Source of the DNA: Epiperipatus broadwayi
Lineage: Eukaryota > Onychophora > Udeonychophora > Euonychophora > Peripatidae
Assembly (NCBI GenBank): GCA_028023455.1
Contig: JAQFVV010000017.1
Span: forward strand, 4,990,098 to 5,054,097
DNA length: 64,000 nucleotides
Reading direction: 5' to 3'
Of this stretch, positions 35,801 to 44,340 are shown in pieces (within the stretch, counting starts at the first letter, position 1; each line of letters starts with the position of its first letter). The notes under the pieces are model-generated. The model made no database searches. It saw nothing but the letters and a program-made list of their open reading frames with translations, and had not been told where the DNA came from. A program made the translations under genes and the position numbers.

Positions 35801-36146
35801 TTTTTAATTTATGCCACTAAACATTACATGATCACCATCTCATGCTAGCCCATAACTGTTAGTAAGCAGGCAAAAACTCTCCATATAGTAGTGCCACCTT
35901 GTGCTAACCAGAGTAATCAATGGATGCCAGGGTTGCATTAGATCCTAAGATCTAGGTGCAGTGCTCTCAGATCCAAGGCTCCTCACTGATGAAGGCCACA
36001 AGCCAGAAACTAGTCTGGGGATATTGGATGAGTAGGCATTAGATAGGGATTTTATGCACAAGCCTTCTGGCATCCATTGATTACTCTGGTTAGCACAGGT
36101 GGCACTACTATATAGAGAGTTTTTGCCTGTTTATTTTTAATTTATG
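35801..36146. mobile_element. Family A foldback with 13-bp target duplication and intact ribozyme
   Basis: Exact direct repeats TTTTTAATTTATG at 35801-35813 and 36134-36146. The fixed family end ccactaaacattacatgatc is at the left, so element polarity is minus. The loop hammerhead is on the plus strand, that is, flipped relative to the end. Arms near 35895-35931 and 36066-36105 match apart from one deleted base, including the private ctaaccagagtaatc. The right end is truncated at tttttgcctg. Confidence 0.88.
35966..36032 (+). ncRNA. Hammerhead ribozyme, family A consensus copy
   Basis: Helix I TCCTCA (35980-35985) with TGGGGA (36016-36021). CTGATGA 35986-35992. Helix II GGC/GCC, loop CACAA, with A.A at the core edge. 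GAAAC 36006-36010, TAG, then GTC with predicted cut after C36015. Distal ATCC (35971-35974) with GGAT (36026-36029) and CTC (35966-35968) with GAG (36030-36032). Helix III is the palindrome ACTAGT, too short to close on itself but able to pair with a second molecule. All invariant core residues are present. Confidence 0.85.
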
Positions 36147-36703
36147 TTATTGGCTTTATCCTATCATTGATTATTATTTCTACAAATCTGGACATATTTC
36201 TTCAACTTGTTGCACAAGTCTTCATAAAAGCATCAAAACATTTAAATAACGTTTCCTGTTGTATTAGTTTGTAAATTTTCAGATTAAATTGTGTTCATGG
36301 TGGTAATGATGAATGGAATTAATAAAATTGAAAGGTTTGTAACGTTTGTTGCCATCATACGGCTGAAATCATAACTTACGTTACTGCTCAAAATCTTTGC
36401 CATATCATAAATTCTGGGTTAAATATTATTATTTGGAAAATTCATCAATTTGTCGAGATGAATTTTTAATTGGGTGGGAGTTTTAGAAAACGAATGTACT
36501 TTATAAATTAGCATTATATGACAGCTCATGTTGTAGAATACTATTGTTGCATTTTGTTTTCTGTCAATAAAAAATATTTAGTTTTGATAAGTAAGTTTTC
36601 TTTCAAAAAAATTGTCATATTTATTTCTATATTCTGATTGGTCTATTTCAAAAAGTTTGCACAATTTAACTAATACTAAAACTATTTCATAAAATCCTAT
36701 CAC
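36147..36703. other. Nothing recognised
   Basis: AT-rich, no feature supported. Confidence 0.5.
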
Positions 36704-36994
36704 ATAATATATATAAAACAAGGCAAAACTCTCTCCATACAGTAGTGCCACCCTGTGCCAATCAGATACAAGGCTCCTCACTGATGATGGCCACAAGCCA
36801 GAAACTATTCTGAGGATATTGGATGAGTAAACATTAGATAGTGATTTTATGCACAAGCCTTCTGGCATCTATTGATTACTCTGATTGGCACAGGGTGGCA
36901 CTACTGTATGGAGAGAGTTTTGCCTTGTTTAATAACAATTATGTGCTAGTATGAGATAGTGATCATGTGATGTTTAGTGGTATAATATATATAA
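36704..36994 (+). mobile_element. Family A foldback with 13-bp target duplication
   Basis: Exact repeats ATAATATATATAA at 36704-36716 and 36982-36994. Arms of 47 bp (36719-36765 and about 36870-36917) are perfectly complementary and carry a private version (ccaccctgtgccaatcag). The fixed end gatcatgtgatgtttagtgg is at the right and the left end is truncated, as expected of a 5'-truncated retroposon. Confidence 0.88.
36765..36827 (+). ncRNA. Hammerhead ribozyme, family A, helix III changed
   Basis: TCCTCA/TGAGGA gives six Watson-Crick pairs (the usual G.U is now A-U). CTGATGA 36781-36787, helix II TGGC/GCCA now with a T-A pair next to the core, GAAAC 36801-36805, then TATTC: the G of GTC is T, so the ACTAGT palindrome is lost. 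U16.1 and C17 remain. Confidence 0.65.
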
Positions 36995-37665
36995 CACATC
37001 TGGGTTGTTGGAACTTCCGGTGTTCATGAACCCACATAGTAAACAATATGTATTTACATTTTTATGAGTTAATCATAGTTTATTATTGACAAACAGTTCT
37101 TTCCTCTTTTTCAAGTTATCTGCTTCACAAATAGTTCTATTGCTTGGCCTGATATTTTTTTCAAGATCTGCTTTACCTGCTTTTTTTATAAACTGGTTGC
37201 TACACTTTCTTAATACTCCATCTTTCAACCATCTATCCATATTTTAATTTGGGATTTGCATAATATAAAATTATTTATTTATATGATGTCCACTAGTCTT
37301 TTACATGAAAAATGCATGCTAGCATAAATGATCCATCACTGATCTATGGCATGTATCATGAACCACTGCATCCAATCTCATTACAAATGATTTTGACAAG
37401 AGATATGACTCAACTAGTGGCAAAAAAAAAACTATGTGACACAAAAACAAGCCATGCATACATATTTCAAATTACTAATTAGAGCTTAAAAACTAATTCT
37501 ACTATAGAAATTGAAAATTTTATTAGCAGAACCCTATGATTGTGTAGATCATAAGTTATGATAATAACCAAATGTTCTGAAAAAAGCGCAGTTCTTTGCA
37601 TTACAAAGGAAGAAATATGGTTCCGTTGAAGAATAGGAGTATCTTTTTTTTCTCCATATGTCATA
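36995..37665. other. Nothing recognised
   Basis: AT-rich, no feature supported. Confidence 0.5.
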
Positions 37666-37754
37666 GCATCGGCTGGGAGGCAAACCCACAACAACCATCT
37701 GCAACCAACTGCTTGCTTACAAAGCAGCTGTGCTGACCTCTCGGCTAACAACAC
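37666..37754 (-). mobile_element. Class-II-tRNA SINE (family C), diverged
   Basis: Minus strand with class-II fold: gccgagaggtcagc, anticodon stem and tttgtaagc loop region, ggtttgcctcccagccgatgc. The anticodon arm contains an insertion relative to other copies. The open frame seen across it is incidental. Confidence 0.75.
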
Positions 37755-38099
37755 TTGACTATCCATCATTCACAAATATAAGCATTTAACTGCTTCACAA
37801 TTTTTACTATAATTACTTGATTAATTCAAATTATCTTCTCATTGTTTTCTTTAAACTGTATTGACTAATTTGGAGCCTGCACCTGTTTCAACTCACCCAA
37901 TCATCATTATTAGCTATCTTCAGAAAGGTCTTGCACAACTATGCAGACCAACTTCTCCATAATGTTTTAGCTCTTGTCCTACTCTGAAAACTTTCATAGC
38001 TAATCTCTTTCTTAATAATATCATTCAACTTTTTTTTACTTCTAACTTTTTTTTACTCTTCATTACATTTTCATATTTTCTTTATATTTAAATATCTTA
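37755..38099. other. Nothing recognised
   Basis: No feature supported. Confidence 0.4.
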
Positions 38100-38101
38100 T
38101 A

Positions 38102-39053
38102 CACCTGGGTCTCTTTTTACGTGGACTTATTTAACATGATTTTGAAGTTACGCGATTCCATGTTTCACCAGAAGTCGAACTCCAATAATGTGCTATTACT
38201 TTAAATAATAAATTTTGCATATATTGAAAGTAATAGCACATTATTGGAATTTGACTTTCAACTTAGTAATTTCAATATTTTCAGTGCTTTATAATAGTAA
38301 GATTTTATGCAATAATGAAATTAAAATCATGATTTCCACATTTTATGTATACACATATTAAATTTTACAAGATTATAATGTAACTTTGTTCAAACATTGT
38401 GCGTGTTAATTTTGCATTTTAAATCACATTCTGTTTTTACTTTTTAAAAAAGAATGTAATCAATTATTAATCATTTAGGGTCTGCAAGTTTATTTTTAAT
38501 CAGTAATAGCAGTGAGAACAATTAAAATTGAAAATTAAAAAATTAAAGACAAAATAAGAATTTAATTCTTAGTTGTTAGATTAATTACTAATTACATTGT
38601 CACCAGAAAACCATTAACAACATGAGAGTGACGTTGGCGCTAGTTGTATTTTCTCATGTGAAGAATCTGATTTTTTTACGAGTTTGCAAACAAACCTGTT
38701 TATCGGCAAATCGCGATAATAATTAAAACGTGTATAAAAAAATGTAAATTACTGTAAATTATGCATAAAAATATATTGTTTTGAATAAAATTAAATATAG
38801 TTAAAAAAGTTTGTCTTGTATCAATTTTTTTCAAATTTGAAATTTTTTATTAGTCATATTTTATTTCCTTTTTTTTTTTTTTTTGCTCGAATTTTAAAGT
38901 AATTTTACATTGGTGCTTTGCTTTTACGTGATTTTTGAAAAATCTCAGTCCATATCCCCTCTTTTTCAAGGTAAGTTATGTCTACTTTTGCGCAATTTCG
39001 TTTGCGCATGTTTTCTGAGGAACCTATCTATCACGTAAAACGAGACCCAGGTG
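38102..39053. mobile_element. Tigger/pogo-like non-autonomous DNA transposon (MITE)
   Basis: Terminal inverted repeats: CACCTGGGTCTCTTTTTACG at the left, and at the right the complement of CACCTGGGTCTCGTTTTACG. They differ at one of 20 bases. Both ends are flanked by TA (38100-38101 and 39054-39055), the target of Tc1/mariner/pogo transposases. Subterminal text (ttgcgcaatttcgtttgcgc, gaggaacctatctatcacg) is of the Tigger type from memory. 952 bp, no transposase frame. A nested palindrome lies at about 38172-38259 (ccaataatgtgctattactt and complement). Confidence 0.7.
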
Positions 39054-39129
39054 TATTTCCAATGAAGCTTTCTCATTTTCAAACGAAGTCCTGAGTCTAA
39101 AACTTTCAGTTTTTTTTTGTTCTGCCTTT

Positions 39130-39425
39130 AAACTAAATTTAAAATAATTTATTTTTTAGAACCAGCTTTAAAAGATTACAAATCAACCATTTATTATTAT
39201 TAAAATCTTGTTTATACATTGTCATTCTTATTGTATTTCTTTGTCACTTATTCTCATTATCAGTGAACCACTTCCCCAATACTAAAAGTACCAATGTTTT
39301 CTATAACTTTCTGCTCATCAGTTGTTATTAATCTTTCATAACTTTCACCTCATCTATTGGTTTAGTCTTAGATGTATTTATTCTCAGCCCAAACTTTTTT
39401 AAATTTTATCAGTGATATTTAACAT
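39130..39425 (-). pseudogene. LINE reverse transcriptase remnant (thumb region)
   Basis: Minus strand FGLRINTSKTKPIDE corresponds to the GLxINxxKTK motif just after the palm, followed by KVIENIGTFSIGEVVH (a decayed VxxFxYLGS segment). Short, with stops. Confidence 0.65.
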
Positions 39426-39489
39426 TGCACACACATTATTTTCCTAATGTATTAAGCACTGCACACAAATTCTCTCATGCCCTTTGATC

Positions 39490-39960
39490 TTAAACCACTG
39501 AAACATCACATGATCACCATTTCTCATGCTTTCACAAGCTGTTAAAACAATATCAACTCTCTCTATGCTGTAATGCTACTCAGTACAAGCCATAGTAATC
39601 AAGGGATGCTAGAAGATTACAATAGTGCTACCTAGTGCAAGCTATAATAATCAATGGATGCTAGAAGGTTTGTGCATAAAATCCCTATCTAGTGCCTATT
39701 CCTCTAATATCCCCAGATGAGTTTCTAGTTTGTGACAATCATCAGTGAAGAGCCTTGGACCTGGGAGCACAAATGATCTATTAGCAGTCCTCTCAGATTC
39801 AAGACTCCTCACTGATGAAGGCCATAGGATAGAAACTAGTCTGGGAATATTTGCTGTTAGGAACTAAATACAGATTTTAGTGCACAGACATTTTAGTATC
39901 CATTGATTACTACGTCTTGCACTGGGCGCCATTTACTCTATTGAGAGAGTTGCTATTACT
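39490..39960. mobile_element. Family A head-to-head pair
   Basis: A minus unit (39490 to about 39775) with end aaccactgaaacatcacatg and a decayed core (CATC for AGTC) faces a plus unit (39790-39960) with the core described next. Arms gatgctagaagg / ttagtatccattgatt. Confidence 0.8.
39801..39852 (+). ncRNA. Hammerhead ribozyme, family A, weak helix II
   Basis: TCCTCA 39806-39811, CTGATGA 39812-39818, GAAAC 39832-39836, TAGTC, cut predicted after C39841, then TGGGAA. Helix II (AGGCCATAGGATA) has lost most of its pairing. Confidence 0.55.
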
Positions 39961-40121
39961 TAAACTTCAATATTCCTCTAATGAAGTGAATTATCTGTGA
40001 TATTACTTAGTAAATTATCACTATTACCCAATCAATGGAAACAAATTAAATTTAGAGGGAAATTAAAAAACAATACTCACATGAATCTAGCATGAAAAAT
40101 ATCCAGGTTTTAGTCAATATA

Positions 40122-40276
40122 TATATAGGTAGGTAGGTAGGAAGGTAGGTAGGTAGGTAGGTAGGTAAGTAGGTAGGTAGGTATGTAGGTGGGTGGGTGG
40201 GTGTGGGTGGGCTAAGGGTGGGTAGGTAGGTAGGTAGGTAGGTAGGTAGGTAGGTCGGTCGGTAGGTAGGTAGGTA
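40122..40276 (+). repeat. (GGTA)n tetranucleotide microsatellite
   Basis: About 37 units of ggta with ggtg and ggtc interruptions. The minus-strand frame of repeated PTYL is a translation artefact. Confidence 0.97.
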
Positions 40277-41670
40277 AAAATATAAAATGTTATATATACA
40301 CAATAGTTCCCAATGAAAATGTGTTGGTTCTCTCTCCAAATTGCCTGCAGCACCACCTCTGTGTCAACACACATTATTACATAGTGATATATTGCTATTC
40401 AACACTACAATTGTAAAATGCTATTATGACTGGATTACAAGTTATAACGTGAAATGTATAAATTTCATACCTTCATAAGTCTTATATACTCTCCCCCGCC
40501 ATCACAAAATCTTGCAAACCACTTGGAAACGTTCTTCTGACCCATGGTTTTGCTGCCACACACAGACTGAATCATTTCAAATATTCCAATAATTTAAAAT
40601 AAAATTTAAAGTTTGTACATTATTCATTCACGGGTTAAGATACAAAAAGCATTGTCGTATTTCTGATGATCCCCATACGCTAGCAACTTAAAATTTTTGT
40701 GGTAAATGGCTAACCTATGTCACAATGTATCACATGCTAATTCACAGAGGGCAGTGCATGCAATTCACTAAGACATATTGGATGTCAGCACTAGCAAACA
40801 AGTACTTTAATGAATATTTCATTTAAAGCAGTGAAAAAGAAACAGTGATTGATACTCATTATTGTAACATCTATTATTGCAAGTCAGTCCCTTATTTCAA
40901 TCTTTCTAAGTGTCATATATTTTTCTAATAAATTAATTCCTAATAAGACCAAACAAGTATAATTTCAATCTGCTCTCATGTTTCAAAAGAAAGTCAGACA
41001 CAACGAACTCACGTCTGATTCCTATGCTGTTTATAGAATTCACAAAAGGTTTCCCAGCTTTATAATTTAAAATACACTTACGCTTTTCCAATAGTTTTTG
41101 GATGTAACTTTAATATTCACAGAAAGTCATAGGAAATGTCATAGCTTGAATAACGTTAAGTTTGATTTTTAAACATTGAAGAACAATGACGTTTTCCAGA
41201 ACTTTAATTACAACTCTCCATCGTGTAATTCTGCAAAGAATCTTACAATTGTTGAACTCTTTCTTATTAATGATAATCCAAATATTAAAATGATAAATGA
41301 TCTTCCCATCTTTTCCATTGATTTTAAAGTTACCTGCTTTCCTGGATATCATTATGCATTTTTGTATTAATCCAGGGTCTTATTCCATTTTTGTCTGTGT
41401 AATATCTATTGTTTTTTTATGCCAATCCTGAATCTATATTGGACGTTGATCAATCTGGCTAACCTTATTATATATTCACAATCAAACTGAATAAATAAAA
41501 TGATAATCTGCAGTCCTAATGTAAATCAGGACTATTTCTCCACAGTTCACTTTAAAAACTATGTAGTTTCTAGTTCCATAAAAAAGATTCCTCATGAATA
41601 ATGAAATACTAACAGCACACTCATGTCCTTAAGAATATTGAATAAGTTAAGATAGTTAAATCCAATGCTT
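40277..41670. other. Nothing recognised
   Basis: No repeat family or coding signal identified. Confidence 0.5.
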
Positions 41671-41790
41671 GAATATCATAGTGCCTCACTGAGAAATGCC
41701 AAAAACATGAAACCGGTCTGGGATTGGGTATATTCTGAAAAGCTTGTTAAGAGTTATTGGCAAGCTCATTAGATTATATATATATATAAT
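41671..41790 (+). ncRNA. Hammerhead-like core, family H, helix III ACCGGU
   Basis: CTGAGAA at 41689-41695 (G8 changed to A, so probably inactive), helix II ATG/CAT with a 7-nt loop directly against the core, GAAAC 41709-41713, CGGTC 41714-41718, then TGGG pairing with CTCA. A distal helix GAATAT (41671-41676) / ATATTC (41730-41735) follows an internal loop. The layout equals family A but the helix III palindrome is ACCGGT instead of ACTAGT. Confidence 0.65.
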
Positions 41791-42857
41791 CACTTTCAAT
41801 GTTATGACTTTTGACTTAACATTGCATTATTTTTTGAAATCCCTGCCAAAAGATATCTAATAGTTTACAAAGGTAAGTATAGGATTATTATTGGGATAAT
41901 CCTACAAGATCAAGTGGCCATGAAAATTTAATTTAACTAAAATTTAATTTAAAATTAACATGTGACTAATAATAGTTACATAACTGGGAAATAAAGAATT
42001 GGTAAATATAAGATGGTTGGATCAGAAACACAGAATTGGCCTTTATCAAATATCCAGTTTTCATACAAACCTTTGTTACATATTCAATTACCATTTCTTC
42101 ATACCAATAATGATTTAACAAAGTATTGGAGGGAAATAAATTAGTGTCATATCAATATTTAAGTGAGTGAGGAGGTAAGCATTCATTTAAATGTAATAAA
42201 ATAATCCACCGAATAGCTCTCAATAGGCAATAGCTATTCTTACACCCCTTATAGAGGAATAATAAAGAAGGCATTATTTAATGAGTTTGCCAATTTTCTG
42301 ACTATTTTTATGTGTGTTTTGGTTTTATATACATATCAACTATCTGAAAAAATATCTTATGGCTGATTAGTATCTAAAAAATGTTCAACTTGGTCAAGAT
42401 GTGGCAGGCAGATTACTACCATTATGCAACGAGGCCCTATAATATATTTAGGCACGTATATATATATATGCAAAGCAAGAAAAACTTGAATTTCCTTCTA
42501 ACCTTTGAAAATCTTAATAGAATAATATAGAAAGCATATACACAGAGGCAACACTCTCCACACACCTAGCACCATACAATAGAATGGTAATCATGCTATG
42601 TTTAGTGGTTAGAAAGCATATATATATAAAATGCTGTCTAATAGTAGTAATTATAAATAAAACAGAAATTTATATAACACTACAAGACTAGCCAAAAACA
42701 AAATTTCACTAAAAAATCCTTGGTGATAAAATGTTTTGAATCTGTGACCATCAATCTCATGAAGACATTCTTTAATGTTAAAGGAAGTTGTTTTTCGAAG
42801 TGAATGATGGGAAGGCTATTTTGTTTTGTATATAAATGTTTAGTTGAATTTGTTAAT
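41791..42857. other. Mostly unassigned; family A fragment
   Basis: About 42540-42615 holds a family A fragment (aacactctccacacacctag ... tgctatgtttagtggtt). Nothing else recognised. Confidence 0.55.
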
Positions 42858-43051
42858 AGATGAAACCATGGATTGAAATCTTAAACTGGATTCCAAGAGA
42901 TTTTAAAAAACCCAGAAAGAGACCACATGTGAGATGGATGGATGAAATAAGAAAGTGTGCAGGGGTGATGTGGAGAAGAGAAGCTAAAGATCGGAGAAGA
43001 TGGATTGAACTTAGAGATACCTTCATCCTGCAATGGATCGATAATCGTTAA
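42858..43051 (+). pseudogene. LINE ORF2 extreme C-terminus
   Basis: KKPRKRPHVRWMDEIRKCAG followed by WRREAKDRRRWIELRDTF and QWIDNR: the conserved last residues of RTE/Jockey-group ORF2, ending in a natural stop. The N-terminal 95% is missing, as in a 5'-truncated insertion. A TGATGATATATATATAT tail follows, similar to the simple 3' tails of RTE elements. Same family as 5522-5880. Confidence 0.85.
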
Positions 43052-43744
43052 AAATGATGATATATATATATATGTAAAATTTAAAAGCAAAGCAAAGAAA
43101 AAAATCTTAGATTTTAAGATTGTTGCCATTTATAATATTTTCTAACTTTTAATAATAATAAAAAAATCTATCAGAACTAATTTAGAAATGGTATAGTGCA
43201 CAATGAGTTAGTTAGCACATTGAGACAAATCAAACAAACATTGATATATTTCTTTTAAAAAAACGCAAAAAGAAAATAATAAGAAGGTGGACTTGCTTCA
43301 TGATTATTATCTCTGGTTAAGTGACCTCAAATTTATTTCCTGCTATTTTGTAATTCATTATATATGCATGCACATGCGAGTATAAACTATGTCTCAATTA
43401 TAACAATAGAAGTCTAATATATATATATATGTGTGTGTGTGTTTGAAATGCTTATAAGATTAAATGAATTTTAAAATTCATTATCAAATATTGTATACAT
43501 GTGTGTTTATATATAACTGTGTACGCACATATAATTTATACACTTGTACCTTATCGCCATAAATTATTGATAACACTAAATATCATTCCATCACAAACTC
43601 CACAAAGTTTCCTAGATATTCTCTCTCCATTCAAATCTACATGTATTGTTGGTTATTATATTTCTTAATAAATTCACCTTTGAACACATTTAAAAAAAAT
43701 AACGTGACACTTTTTTCTAGTAATTTAGAACGTAAAGACGAATC
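43052..43744. other. Nothing recognised
   Basis: AT-rich with a short TA/TG microsatellite near 43420-43442. Confidence 0.5.
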
Positions 43745-43880
43745 ATTTAAATCTGGACCAGCTGATGAGTGCTAGTTTAGCACGAAATACGTGTATTGGT
43801 GATTATTTATCTTTTCAACATGTGTGTGATCAGGTGGGTCAGCAATATGAGATGGCAAGGAGTCTGGATTTGAATTATAT
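43745..43880 (+). mobile_element. Family D element, truncated, best ribozyme copy
   Basis: Starts at atctggacc just before the ribozyme and runs through atttatcttttcaacatg, gtgtgatcaggtgggtcag, gcaatatgagatgg to gagtctggatttgaa. It is a single copy, not part of a visible palindrome. Confidence 0.8.
43751..43812 (+). ncRNA. Hammerhead ribozyme, family D, intact
   Basis: ACCAG (43757-43761) pairs with TTGGT (43796-43800, one G.U). CTGATGA 43762-43768. Helix II GTGCT/AGCAC, five Watson-Crick pairs, loop AGTTT. GAAA 43784-43787 followed by TACGTGT. Helix III strand ATACGTGT is self-complementary over eight bases with two G.U pairs. Triplet GTA with cut predicted after A43795. All invariant residues are present. 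Confidence 0.83.
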
Positions 43881-44340
43881 TGTAATGGTATGGTCGGATA
43901 TACCCGGATGTTCCGGTCTGCAAATACACTTGATCACAAAGATCAACTTTAACAATCAGCTGGTTCGTCCATAACATATAACCAGCTTACTTCCAATCTA
44001 AAAGTGCTGGTGCACCTATCTGCCATTTCCTAAAGTTGATAGTGCCAAATGTAACAGTCCGGTCCATCCACTTATATAGGTGAAAGAGAGCAAACTCGCA
44101 TCTAACTACTGTCGGACCTAGGGTCTTTATGTAGGATGCTAGAGATAAAATGATGAAATACCTGACTCATGATTACCTCCATCTTCAATAGACTAGCCTA
44201 AGCATCATCCATTAAATCTACATGCAATCCAAATTGGTTCATCTTACATCTTACCACTCTTTTCCAAAACCGTTGCCTCAGATATTCGAACTCAGGAAGA
44301 ATTCGCATTCGACTCTCTTAACAGATATGTATCTATGCAA
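43880..44340 (-). mobile_element. Candidate LTR fragment with TATA box
   Basis: Minus strand: ctatataagtggatgg (TATA-like, near 44080), then gaccggactgttaca followed by tttggcactatcaac. This resembles an LTR end (TTACA) plus primer binding site (TGGC...), and the same TTACATTTGGC junction is present in the LTR element at 60121-60132. Upstream boundary not determined, no pol seen. Confidence 0.35.

Noticed and set aside
39319-39327. CTGATGA on the minus strand near 39320
   Set aside because: Lies in LINE coding sequence; the following bases give no helix II or GAAA at a usable distance.
40052-40374. Two minus-strand frames of repeated PTYL
   Set aside because: Translation of the (GGTA)n microsatellite in two frames; not a gene.
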